Positions 1-6,383 of a stretch of 6,485 nt of DNA are shown piece by piece. The position numbers and the translations under genes are program-made. The stretch comes from Pseudomonadota bacterium (GTDB taxonomy: Bacteria; SZUA-182; DTGQ01): positions 1-6,485 of the forward strand of contig JAUWIR010000269.1 of NCBI GenBank assembly GCA_030605265.1, in the 5' to 3' direction. Under the pieces are notes generated by a model that saw only the letters and a program-made list of their open reading frames with translations, was not told where the DNA came from and did no database searches. The first letter of the stretch is position 1; each line of letters starts with the position of its first letter.

Positions 1-2
1 CG

Positions 3-125
3 GGACAGTATAATTTAATTGTCTCAATTTTAAGACTGTCCATAATTAGGGCTGATGCCCATAATGGTTGGAAAGGCTTAATCCCTTATATATACTGGGT
101 GTCCCGCCTTACGTCGGTAGCCTGA
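3..125 (+). CDS. C-terminal end of an upstream gene (partial), possibly a GT2 glycosyltransferase
   Basis: Frame 3 is open from the window edge to a TGA at 123-125, giving about 40 residues; the other two forward frames stop within the first 20 bases. The peptide has a hydrophobic stretch (NLIVSILRLSII), then ADAHNGWKGLIPYIYW, and ends in SRLTSVA. A basic-hydrophobic segment followed by N/D-G-x-x-G-hydrophobic resembles the tail of many bacterial GT2 glycosyltransferases of the WaaE/KdtX type, where a 'DGxxG' turn precedes the last helix. That family assignment is inference from a short tail. The 79-bp gap to the next gene and the same direction fit membership of the same operon. It could also be a chance open frame. 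Confidence 0.42.
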   Translation, partial: GQYNLIVSILRLSIIRADAHNGWKGLIPYIYWVSRLTSVA

Positions 126-204
126 TTTCCTTAGATGACCTAATTATGCTATGAAGGGGTATGAAGAAAGGGTGTTTTTGTTATTCTTTAAAAAGTGATA
201 GGAA

Positions 205-873
205 ATGAGATTTTTATTTATACCCATAATGCCGGTAAAATTTAAAAAATTTTACAATGAATTTAAAAATGAATCCTTTAAAATCTTGGATGTGGGATGC
301 GGAAATCACTCCCCGGCCCAAACAAAAAAATGGTTTAAGAATTGCGAGTATTATGGAATTGATCAAGATGCTTATAATAATGATGATTCTGATTTTGCAT
401 TGATGAATAAATTTTATAGAATTGATTTATCTCGAAATATCACAGAATTGGATGAGGTGCCTAATAATTTTTTTGATATAGTAATAATTAATCATGTTAT
501 TGAACACTTACCTAATGGCCACGAAGTTCTTTTGGAATTAATTAAGAAAATAAAAATTGGAGGGAAAATTTATATTGAATTTCCGTCCATAAAATCACTG
601 TCATTACCAAGTATGCATGGTGCACTAAATTTCTGTGATGACCCAACACACGTTAGACTTTATAGCTTAAAGGAAGTGGCAAATATCTTATTAAGTAATA
701 ATTTTAAAGTGCTAAAAGGGGGAACCCGAAGAGACTGTTGGAGAATAATTTTATTTCCTATAACCGTATTATACCTTTTTTTGTTATATAGGAGGCTTTC
801 AGCAGGTGCATTCCAGGATCTTGTAGGTTTTGCCAAATATGTTTATGCCGAAAAAATGCCAATAAGAAGATGA
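205..873 (+). CDS. Class I SAM-dependent methyltransferase (first of three)
   Basis: This 222-residue protein is a Rossmann-fold methyltransferase of the Methyltransf_11/23 type. Motif I is ILDVGCGNHSPA (residues 27-38), the acidic strand-2 motif is YYGIDQD (49-55), the strand-4 motif is DIVIINHVIEHLPNG (91-105), and strand 5 is GGKIYIEFPS (119-128). DDPTHVRLYS (145-154) is a pattern common in methyltransferases of glycan gene clusters. A hydrophobic stretch (181-195) near the C-terminus may associate with the membrane. The likely role is cytoplasmic transfer of a methyl group from SAM to a sugar or lipid-linked glycan; the acceptor cannot be read from the sequence. The ATG at 205 is the first usable start, because an in-frame TGA lies at 196-198. 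The AGGA before it is very close to the start, so ATG 229 (residue 9) is an alternative. Base composition is notably AT-rich. Confidence 0.88.
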   Translation: MRFLFIPIMPVKFKKFYNEFKNESFKILDVGCGNHSPAQTKKWFKNCEYYGIDQDAYNNDDSDFALMNKFYRIDLSRNITELDEVPNNFFDIVIINHVIEHLPNGHEVLLELIKKIKIGGKIYIEFPSIKSLSLPSMHGALNFCDDPTHVRLYSLKEVANILLSNNFKVLKGGTRRDCWRIILFPITVLYLFLLYRRLSAGAFQDLVGFAKYVYAEKMPIRR

Positions 874-876
874 GAA

Positions 877-1650
877 GTGAAATATTTCCTTAAGCCACCA
901 TTAGATATATATTCATCCGTAGAGGGCGACTTTTTTCAGGGCTATAAAACGTATGCTGAATATAACTATTTAAGACCTGGAATCACTTCGTACATAAAAA
1001 GAAAACATCTTGAATTAGCCCTAAAAAAAAGCCACAAATGGTTTTATATTACTAATGCTATTGAAATCGGTTGTGCGGACGGTGTATTTATACCATCGTT
1101 GTCAAAGTATTTTACCCATGTTGTTGCTATCGATAAAAATCCTCACAACATTAAAATTTCACAGAGTTTAGTGAATACCTGCTGTTTAAATAATGTTGAA
1201 TTGTTTTGTAATGATGGATTAACAATTAATGAAATCAGGGCAAAAATAGCTTTCCGAAAATATCATGTATTATATTTATTAGAAGTTATAGAGCATGTAG
1301 GGGATAAAGCAAATTTTTATGGATCTAAAATATCTTTTTTAAAAGAGATAAGCACCTTAATTGAGAGAGAAGAGGGTATTATAGTGATGACGATGCCTAA
1401 AATGGTTGGCATTCCTTTTCTTATTCAACGGATAGGATTAACATTGCTAGGTTTACACAGAGAACCAATTTCCATGAAGAATTTCTTTAAAGCCGTTTTT
1501 TTAAATAATGCAGATGGTTTAGAATCGCTATGGGAGCCCCAAAAACACATTGGATTTAATCATTTAATACTAGAAAAATGTCTTAAGAAAGAATTTTCTA
1601 TCTTAGAGAAGAAAGATTTACTATTTCAAATTATGTATGTTTTAAAATGA
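877..1650 (+). CDS. Class I SAM-dependent methyltransferase (second of three)
   Basis: This 257-residue protein has the class I methyltransferase core placed later than in its neighbour: motif I AIEIGCADGVFIPSLS (61-76), strand 2 VVAIDKNP (82-89) with the ribose-binding acidic residue D86, strand 4 LYLLEVIEHVGD (132-143), and strand 5 GIIVMTMPK (167-175). About 60 residues precede motif I (DIYSSVEGDFFQGYKTYAEY...), and a C-terminal part carries EPQKHIGFNH (220-229). It probably methylates a sugar or glycan intermediate in the cytoplasm; the exact acceptor is unknown. It starts with GTG at 877, only 3 bp after the previous stop, which suggests translational coupling; the purine-rich GATGAGAA before it is a weak ribosome binding site. 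It is not a duplicate of the gene before it, because sequence outside the motifs does not match. Confidence 0.86.
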   Translation: MKYFLKPPLDIYSSVEGDFFQGYKTYAEYNYLRPGITSYIKRKHLELALKKSHKWFYITNAIEIGCADGVFIPSLSKYFTHVVAIDKNPHNIKISQSLVNTCCLNNVELFCNDGLTINEIRAKIAFRKYHVLYLLEVIEHVGDKANFYGSKISFLKEISTLIEREEGIIVMTMPKMVGIPFLIQRIGLTLLGLHREPISMKNFFKAVFLNNADGLESLWEPQKHIGFNHLILEKCLKKEFSILEKKDLLFQIMYVLK

Positions 1651-1666
1651 AAACCTATAAATATAG

Positions 1667-2647
1667 ATGAGCAAGATAAAGGTTTCAATAATTATACCAG
1701 TTTATAATGCAGAAAAAACTTTGGAGAATCTAATCGAAGCTTGCTTAAATCAGGATTATCCAAGAGATGATCTTGAAGTCATCCTTGTAGATGATGGTTC
1801 AGTAGATCGAAGCCGCGAAATCATAGGAAGATATACGAATCGTGGAATTAAATATATTTCTCAGGAGAATAGCGGCCCGGCAAGGGCAAGAAATACTGGG
1901 TGGAAGAAGTCTTGTGGAGATATAATTTGTTTTACTGATGCTGATTGTGTGCCGGAAAAAGGATGGGTGTCTAAATTGGTCGCCGGCTACATTTCTGACG
2001 AGATAGGCGGTATAGGGGGATCTTATGGAATAATAAATAAGGACAAAATACTCCCTGCTTGCATTCACCAGGAAATCAGGGAGAGACATTTAAAGATGCC
2101 AAAGGTAGTGAATTACCTGGGCACTTTCAATGTATCGTATAGGCGGGAGGTACTAGAGAGGGTAGGGGGATTTGATGAATCTTTCAGGCAAGCCAGTTGC
2201 GAAGATACTGACCTGTCCTATAGAGTGATAAAGAAGGGATATAAATTAATTTTTAATCATGACATAAAAGTGGCTCACCACTATCCTGAAGCCTTGATAA
2301 AGTATCTAAAACATCAACTCATTCATGGTTACTGGAGAATGAAATTATATCGATATCATCCGGATATGGTAAAAGGCGATGTGTATAGCGGGGTTTTTGA
2401 TTATATTCAACCGCCACTTTTCTTATTAACGCTGGCAATTTTCCCCCTTATTTTTATCACTTCTTTTAAATTTCTTTTTTTTTCTCTTATTTCAATAGAG
2501 ATGCTGTTACAATTTCCCTTCTCTTTGAAAATAATCGCCCGGACTCAGGAAAAGAGATATTTATTTTTAGCTCCTATCACCTTCCTGAGAGGTTTTTCCA
2601 GGGCAGCAGGAATGTTCTTAGGGGTGACTGGATTTAAAAGAAAATAA
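1667..2647 (+). CDS. GT2 family glycosyltransferase (GT-A fold) with C-terminal membrane segments
   Basis: The 326-residue protein begins with the typical GT2 N-terminus KVSIIIPVYNAEKTL (5-19). It continues with VILVDDGSVDRS (38-49, nucleotide binding), the QENSGPARARNTG segment (66-78) and FTDADC (89-94), which contains the DxD-type metal and nucleotide-sugar binding motif D91-A-D93. NVSYRREVLERVGGFDESF (155-173) and CEDTDLSYRV (178-187, catalytic ED) complete the acceptor side. After about residue 245 come one or two hydrophobic segments (about 248-267 and 268-286), then an amphipathic tail with RGFSRAAGMFLG (308-319), typical of membrane-attached GT2 enzymes acting on polyprenyl-linked glycans. 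It would transfer a sugar from a nucleotide-sugar to a growing glycan at the inner face of the membrane. Donor and acceptor are not predictable. The ATG is 16 bp after the previous stop and has no clear Shine-Dalgarno, but the fold starts immediately after it. Confidence 0.93.
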   Translation: MSKIKVSIIIPVYNAEKTLENLIEACLNQDYPRDDLEVILVDDGSVDRSREIIGRYTNRGIKYISQENSGPARARNTGWKKSCGDIICFTDADCVPEKGWVSKLVAGYISDEIGGIGGSYGIINKDKILPACIHQEIRERHLKMPKVVNYLGTFNVSYRREVLERVGGFDESFRQASCEDTDLSYRVIKKGYKLIFNHDIKVAHHYPEALIKYLKHQLIHGYWRMKLYRYHPDMVKGDVYSGVFDYIQPPLFLLTLAIFPLIFITSFKFLFFSLISIEMLLQFPFSLKIIARTQEKRYLFLAPITFLRGFSRAAGMFLGVTGFKRK

Positions 2648-2658
2648 GTGCTACTTCA

Positions 2659-3300
2659 ATGCAATCACAATGGAATAAATTTTGGGACACAAACAGAAAT
2701 AGTCAATTTATCAGGACAAGTTGGTCTAAGAGGAGAATTATTTCTATTCTTAATCGTTATAGAGGTGAAGATGTTGACGCACTTGATGCAGGTTGTGGAA
2801 GCGGCTTTTTTTCATCTTATTTTATCTCCTGTGGTTGTTCTACTTACTGCCTTGATTATTCGTCAACAGCCTTGGAGATAACAAGGGAGCAAACACAAAA
2901 TAGTGCACAAGATTATATATTAGGAGACCTCCTCGATAACAATCTCGTGAAAAAATATGAGAACCGGTTTGATTTAATCTTTACTGATGGACTATTTGAG
3001 CATTTTTCAGATAATGACCAAGATATCATTCTTAATAACTTTAAAATCATGAAAAAGGAAGAGGGAAAGATAATAACCTTTGTTCCCAACAGGTTTACTT
3101 TATGGACTGTAATCCGCCCCTTTTATCTTCCCGGGATTAAAGAGAAGCCGTTCACCATAAGGCGTCTAAAAAGGCTGCACCAGAAAAATAAATTGGTAAT
3201 TGAAGAATGGGGAGGGATTAACGTTATACCGGCCCGATATTCTCCTGATTACTTAATTGGCAAATATTTAGGGATGTTGCTTTATTGTGTTGCCCACTAA
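2659..3300 (+). CDS. Class I SAM-dependent methyltransferase (third of three)
   Basis: This 213-residue protein starts with MQSQWNKFWD; a W-x-x-(F/Y)-W pattern just after the start is common in this methyltransferase type and supports the ATG at 2659 despite a poor ribosome binding site. Motif I is ALDAGCGSGFFS (41-52), strand 2 is TYCLDYSSTAL (62-72) with D66, motif II is DYILGDLLD (85-93), strand 4 is FDLIFTDGLFEHFSD (104-118), and strand 5 is GKIITFVPNRF (136-146). The family uses SAM to methylate small molecules or sugars; the acceptor here is unknown. It lies 11 bp after the GT2 gene and ends one base before the ATG of the membrane glycosyltransferase. Its sequence outside the motifs differs from the two upstream methyltransferases, so the locus holds three separate lineages. 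Confidence 0.87.
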   Translation: MQSQWNKFWDTNRNSQFIRTSWSKRRIISILNRYRGEDVDALDAGCGSGFFSSYFISCGCSTYCLDYSSTALEITREQTQNSAQDYILGDLLDNNLVKKYENRFDLIFTDGLFEHFSDNDQDIILNNFKIMKKEEGKIITFVPNRFTLWTVIRPFYLPGIKEKPFTIRRLKRLHQKNKLVIEEWGGINVIPARYSPDYLIGKYLGMLLYCVAH

Positions 3301-3301
3301 T

Positions 3302-4906
3302 ATGGATATAAAAAAGATCGATAAGGGTCTGGCCCTTATATTATTATTTGTCTTCCTGGTGTTTATTACAGGGGCGCTTACTGAGCTTAAATTCAGCGAC
3401 GAGATCTGGCATTTCTGGTTTGCCAAGGAATGGTTTCAGTTAGGTCGGCGGCCCATATACAATCATCTGGTTGATACTATAAAAGAATTTGGATGTATTA
3501 GATACTATATCACTGCCCCCTTATGGCATTTCGGCCTTGCCTATCTGTCAAAAATTTGGGGAAATTTTTCTCAAAATTTTGCTCAATTTTACCAGACATT
3601 ATTCTATTTTTTATTAATAGCCAATACGTATCTTTTGGCAAAAGAACTTTACGGCACCATAGCTGCCCGCTGGGCAGCGCTTATTGTTGCTACCATCCCT
3701 CTATTTGTCAGCTTTGGAGTCCTTTTCTTTCTAGACCTGCCCATAGCTGCGTGGAGCCCTCTATTACTTTTTTTTATGGCAAAAAGAAAATATTTTCTAA
3801 CAGGGATAGTGATGGCTATAATGTTTCTTACCAAGAGGCATGCCTATTTTCTCTTTCCAGCCATAGCAGCCTTGACATTCCTTTCTCTTCAATCACATCA
3901 TTTAGAATTCAAGGCCTCTGGGATAAAATTTTTTTTAGTAATATCCCTGGTAGTAGCATTGATCACTCTGCCTGACTTTATTTTTAAATATAAATATCTT
4001 GGAGGATTTCAATTAGAGATTGGCATTATTCAAAGGACTATCCGGAATTTAGACAACTCAATAAGGACCTTAAACAAAAAATTAAAAAAAATAATCTCAG
4101 CCCAAAATGTAGCTTTAGCTGAAAATATTAGTCCTAAGCTTCAAAAACATAAAATTAGGGAAATTAACTATATGCCTTCCAATATGATAAATCAGCCTCT
4201 CAATGTCCCCAAGTATCTTGGGATACCTCTGCTTTTGCTCCTCCTCCTCTTTATAGTCAATATCAGAAGACTATTTGAAATAAAGGACCTTATCCTCATT
4301 CTGCCTATAATTATCTACCTGCCTCTTTTCCTTATTATATTAAAAGAGTCGCTTGGCGTAAGGTATTTGGCGCCAATCCTTCCTTTAGCTGTGGTACTGG
4401 TGAGTAAGTTATTCCTTCCTAGAGAATATTCCCCCCAACCCTATTGGGCAAACAAAGGATTACGACAATTAGTTTTATTTCTCTGTATTCTCCAGTTTGT
4501 TTCTACCCTTGTCTTTGTCTATATGAGTAGGCAGATTAGCCCTGCTGAAAGGAACGCTATACAGTATATAAAGAATAACATTTCCCTTGATTCAAGAATC
4601 CTTACGCCTGATGAGCTTTTTGTCTCATATTATACCCAAAGAGCAACCTTTTGGAAAGATCGTTCACCCTTTACTGCCGATTTTTTTACTGTGTTTTGGG
4701 ATAGTAAGGAAAAGATAAGAACAGGTTTACAGAAGCACGGGATTGACTATATGGTGATAAGGAAAGAAAGAATTTATGATGATACAAAGATAAGATATAG
4801 AATGGGAGGGGGATTTCCGCAATCCTTTGTGGAAAGATTGCCTGAAATTGATTTTATAAAGGTTTTTCAAAATGAAGAAGTGAGTATATGGGGGGTGAAT
4901 TATTGA
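3302..4906 (+). CDS. Polytopic GT-C membrane glycosyltransferase (PMT/ArnT-like, GT39/GT83 type)
   Basis: The 534-residue protein has roughly eleven hydrophobic segments (about 9-27, 96-113, 119-142, 145-160, 165-178, 181-196, 208-226, 306-321, 330-347, 353-371, 388-408) and a soluble C-terminal region of about 125 residues. The first outer loop after helix 1 carries FSDEIWHFWFAKEW with D33-E34, the acidic pair expected in the PMT_2/ArnT class. FFLDLP (142-147) and FLTKRHAYFLFP (175-186) match other conserved positions of that class, and RYLAPILP (354-361) is the usual late motif. Such enzymes take a sugar from a polyprenyl-phosphate carrier and act on the periplasmic or outer face. Loop 229-305 is long, hydrophilic and helix-prone. 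Start: ATG 3302 follows the previous TAA by one base. GTG 3287 is in frame, adds five residues (MLPTN) and would overlap the upstream gene by 14 bases. GC content is higher here than in the first two genes. Confidence 0.85.
   Translation: MDIKKIDKGLALILLFVFLVFITGALTELKFSDEIWHFWFAKEWFQLGRRPIYNHLVDTIKEFGCIRYYITAPLWHFGLAYLSKIWGNFSQNFAQFYQTLFYFLLIANTYLLAKELYGTIAARWAALIVATIPLFVSFGVLFFLDLPIAAWSPLLLFFMAKRKYFLTGIVMAIMFLTKRHAYFLFPAIAALTFLSLQSHHLEFKASGIKFFLVISLVVALITLPDFIFKYKYLGGFQLEIGIIQRTIRNLDNSIRTLNKKLKKIISAQNVALAENISPKLQKHKIREINYMPSNMINQPLNVPKYLGIPLLLLLLLFIVNIRRLFEIKDLILILPIIIYLPLFLIILKESLGVRYLAPILPLAVVLVSKLFLPREYSPQPYWANKGLRQLVLFLCILQFVSTLVFVYMSRQISPAERNAIQYIKNNISLDSRILTPDELFVSYYTQRATFWKDRSPFTADFFTVFWDSKEKIRTGLQKHGIDYMVIRKERIYDDTKIRYRMGGGFPQSFVERLPEIDFIKVFQNEEVSIWGVNY
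4890..4898 (+). promoter_or_regulatory. Strong ribosome binding site deciding a TTG start
   Basis: GGGGGTGA at 4891-4898 matches the extended anti-Shine-Dalgarno target GGAGGTGA, with one G-U wobble. It ends 4 bases before the TTG at 4903; the G-rich core is 7 bases away. It lies inside the last codons of the GT-C gene and overlaps the alternative ATG at 4888, so a start at that ATG could not use it. Confidence 0.6.
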
Positions 4907-6033
4907 GGGTAGGAATTAATGCTCTATTCCTTGTGGCGGGCGAGGGAGGCGGGCTTGAGAGATACTTAAGAAACTTAATTAAGGCCCTTCAAAAAATTGA
5001 TCACACACATGAATATATTATTTTTACGAATAGGGATAATACAAGGACCTTCAATCTTGGCAATGGAAATAATTTTACAGAATATTACTCTCCTGTTTCA
5101 GCTCGTTTTCGCATAGCTAAAATATGCTGGGAGCAAATGGTTTTACCTTCTTTAGTAAAAAAAAATAATATAGATATCCTTCTTTCTCCCGGCAATATAC
5201 ATCCACTTTTCGTTTCTTGCCCTTCCATTGCTATTATGCACGATATTATTCCCTTTGTTTGGTCCGTAAATTACAGTAAAATAGAACTTTATTCATTAAA
5301 AATTTTATTCTATTTTACTGCCAAAACAGCTACCAAGATCATCACTGATTCAAAAAGTTCTCAAAAACAGATCCGCAATCGCTTTAACATCTCACCTGAT
5401 AAAATTACTGCTATCTATTTAGGGTGTGATGAAAAATTTCTCTCCTATCAAAGTTCCCTAAGAGATAAAAAAAGAGTTAAAGAAAAGCTGGGAATCACAA
5501 AAGATTTTATCCTCTGTACGGCACCAACAAGACCATATAAAAACATTGGCCGTTTGTTATCAGCATTTCATCTCTTAAAAAGGAAATATAAAATCAAAGA
5601 ATGCCTTGTAATTGCAGGTTTGCCGGGACGCGATTATAAATATCTGCTTACAAAGGTGAAGGGCTTAAGACTCGAAGAGGAGGTTATGTTCACCGGTTTT
5701 GTATCAGATGACGATTTGCCTGCTTTATATTCAGCTGCCTCTATTTTTGTATATCCCTCACTTTATGAGGGATTTGGTCTGCCTTTACTCGAAGCTATGG
5801 CCTGCGGCACACCAGTTGTGGTATCTAATTCTACTTCTTTACCGGAAGTTGTGGGAAATGCTGGAGTGCTTTTTAACCCAACCTGCCAGGAGGAAATGGC
5901 TTGTGGAATATATAACATATTGATAAACAAACAATATCAAGATCAGCTAATTGATAAAGGAAAACAGAGGGTAAAACAATTCACTTGGGAGAAAACAGCA
6001 TCGGAAATTCGAAAAGTATTAAACCTTACCTAA
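4903..6033 (+). CDS. GT4 family glycosyltransferase (GT-B fold), TTG start
   Basis: From TTG 4903 this is a 376-residue GT-B enzyme. The N-terminal domain opens with RVGINALFL (2-10) and GGLERYLRNL (16-25) and has IAIMHDIIPF (109-118) with the conserved H113-D114. The C-terminal domain has TAPTRPYKN (206-214), whose R210 and K213 fit the donor phosphate-binding site, and VYPSLYEGFGLPLLEAM (283-299) with the E-x7-E pair E289/E297, followed by ACGTPVV and SLPEVVGNAG. This is a retaining glycosyltransferase using a nucleotide-sugar such as a GDP- or UDP-sugar; the sugar is unknown. ATG 4888 is also in frame and adds MGGEL, but the TTG is preferred. GGGGGTGA (4891-4898) sits at proper spacing before it, the protein then starts exactly at the family's usual N-terminus, and TTG and the previous TGA overlap as TTGA. 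It is the last complete gene of the cluster here. Confidence 0.93.
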   Translation: MRVGINALFLVAGEGGGLERYLRNLIKALQKIDHTHEYIIFTNRDNTRTFNLGNGNNFTEYYSPVSARFRIAKICWEQMVLPSLVKKNNIDILLSPGNIHPLFVSCPSIAIMHDIIPFVWSVNYSKIELYSLKILFYFTAKTATKIITDSKSSQKQIRNRFNISPDKITAIYLGCDEKFLSYQSSLRDKKRVKEKLGITKDFILCTAPTRPYKNIGRLLSAFHLLKRKYKIKECLVIAGLPGRDYKYLLTKVKGLRLEEEVMFTGFVSDDDLPALYSAASIFVYPSLYEGFGLPLLEAMACGTPVVVSNSTSLPEVVGNAGVLFNPTCQEEMACGIYNILINKQYQDQLIDKGKQRVKQFTWEKTASEIRKVLNLT

Positions 6034-6181
6034 TCGATTCCAATGCAGCATTGTATCCCCCCAGTAAGTAATTTTTCCTTTTTTAGCTTTTTCTATAATC
6101 TTTTATAAATCTGCCTGAAATGGGGTAATCCCTTAACATAAAATGGAATTTATTATTGCTTATATAATCATTAAGATTTGC
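6019..6181 (-). pseudogene. Possible 3' relic of a minus-strand gene with one frameshift
   Basis: On the minus strand two adjacent frames read like one protein tail. The first is open from 6181 down to 6086 and contains FHFMLRDYPISGR and FIKDYRK. The second is open from 6102 down to the stop at 6021-6019 and contains KAKKGKITYW and GDTMLHWNRLGKV. Dropping one base from the five-A run (T5 at 6088-6092 on the plus strand) joins them into one peptide of about 53 residues. The order SGR, then basic helix, then a terminal HW loosely recalls the end of some polysaccharide deacetylases, but this is too short to assign. No start or upstream body is present, and its stop overlaps the 3' end of the GT4 gene by 15 bases. 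It may be a decayed convergent gene or a coincidence of AT-rich sequence. Confidence 0.3.
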
Positions 6182-6205
6182 CTAATTTTTAATGGCAATT
6201 TTTTT
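6178..6205 (+). terminator. Possible weak rho-independent terminator of the glycan operon
   Basis: TTGCC (6178-6182) can pair with GGCAA (6194-6198) across an 11-base loop, followed at once by seven T residues (6199-6205). The stem is only 5 bp and the loop is large, so it would be a weak terminator. It lies 145 bases after the GT4 stop codon, and no better candidate is seen between the two. Confidence 0.3.
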
Positions 6206-6212
6206 GTATATA

Positions 6213-6232
6213 TGAACCACGGGGCTGGTTCA
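6213..6232. repeat. GC-rich perfect hairpin, REP-like
   Basis: TGAACCA (6213-6219) and TGGTTCA (6226-6232) form a perfect 7-bp stem around the loop CGGGGC (6220-6225). It stands out in very AT-rich surroundings. Neither side has a T run in the right place for a terminator in either direction: upstream there is TTTTTTTGTATA, downstream GTTTGGTGC. Short GC-rich imperfect palindromes of this style are known as REP elements mobilised by RAYT (Y1) transposases in many bacteria. Membership of such a family is inference from one copy. Confidence 0.45.
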
Positions 6233-6242
6233 GTTTGGTGCA

Positions 6243-6294
6243 AATATTAAAAATATTATAAATATTATAAATATTATAAATATTATAAATATTA
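6243..6294. repeat. 9-bp AT tandem repeat (AATATTATA)
   Basis: The unit AATATTATA is repeated head to tail: a degenerate copy at 6243-6251 (AATATTAAA), four perfect copies at 6252-6260, 6261-6269, 6270-6278 and 6279-6287, and a partial seventh-eighth-base match AATATTA at 6288-6294. That makes about 5.8 copies. Each unit contains the palindrome AATATT. The array lies about 60 bases upstream of the -35 box of the next gene's predicted promoter, where such AT-rich DNA could be curved, easily melted, or slip in copy number. Confidence 0.93.
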
Positions 6295-6354
6295 AATAAT
6301 AGTGGACAAGTATCGAAATATTTCAACCTGTGCAATTAGGGTGACGTAATCAAT

Positions 6355-6383
6355 TTGATATATAATTAAGTTAATCATAATAT
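6355..6383 (+). promoter_or_regulatory. Sigma70-like promoter for the downstream gene
   Basis: TTGATA (6355-6360) matches the -35 consensus in five of six bases, and TAATAT (6378-6383) resembles a -10 box, separated by exactly 17 bp. Transcription would begin near 6390, giving a leader of about 80 bases before the ATG at 6470. The spacer contains ATTAAGTTAAT (6365-6375), an 11-base dyad that could be an operator, though AT-rich dyads arise easily by chance. The surrounding sequence is AT-rich, so a chance match is possible. Confidence 0.42.

Noticed and set aside
1..106. Inverted repeats at the window start (GGACAG 3-8 with CTGTCC 36-41; CGGGACA 1-7 with TGTCCCG 100-106) suggesting an insertion-sequence end.
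   Set aside because: The arms are short and imperfectly nested, no transposase or target duplication is visible, and the same bases lie in a frame open to 125 that reads as a plausible protein tail.
161..208. A 15-codon leader peptide (MKKGCFCYSLKSDRK) whose stop overlaps the first methyltransferase start as ATGA.
   Set aside because: The AAGGGG before it is only one base from the ATG, the frame is very short, and nothing else supports translation.
1799..2089. Minus-strand open frame of 96 codons inside the GT2 gene.
   Set aside because: It is fully antisense to a well-supported glycosyltransferase and shows no recognisable domain.
2648..2881. Plus-strand open frame of 77 codons with hydrophobic C-terminal residues, starting before the third methyltransferase.
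   Set aside because: It overlaps the methyltransferase in another frame, where all SAM-binding motifs are present; it is a shadow frame.
3523..3975. Plus-strand open frame of 150 codons inside the GT-C gene, and a 61-codon minus-strand frame at 3649-3834.
   Set aside because: Both are shadows of the membrane glycosyltransferase; the translated sequences are Ser/Cys-rich or basic without family motifs.
5699..5923. Plus-strand open frame of 74 codons inside the GT4 gene.
   Set aside because: It is an alternative frame across the conserved donor-binding region of the GT4 enzyme and has no independent support.
6041..6053. Small hairpin CAATG/CATTG with loop CAG just after the GT4 stop, considered as a terminator.
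   Set aside because: The stem is 5 bp with three GC-poor pairs and is followed by a C-run rather than a T-run.
79..6135. Ten-base match TAATCCCTTA at 79-88 and 6126-6135, considered as a direct repeat flanking the cluster.
   Set aside because: The match is short and AT-rich, does not extend on either side, and is compatible with chance in a sequence of this length and composition.
6315..6324. Palindrome GAAATATTTC upstream of the downstream promoter, considered as an operator.
   Set aside because: It is a single AT-rich 10-base dyad in a very AT-rich tract, with no second copy seen nearby to support a binding site.
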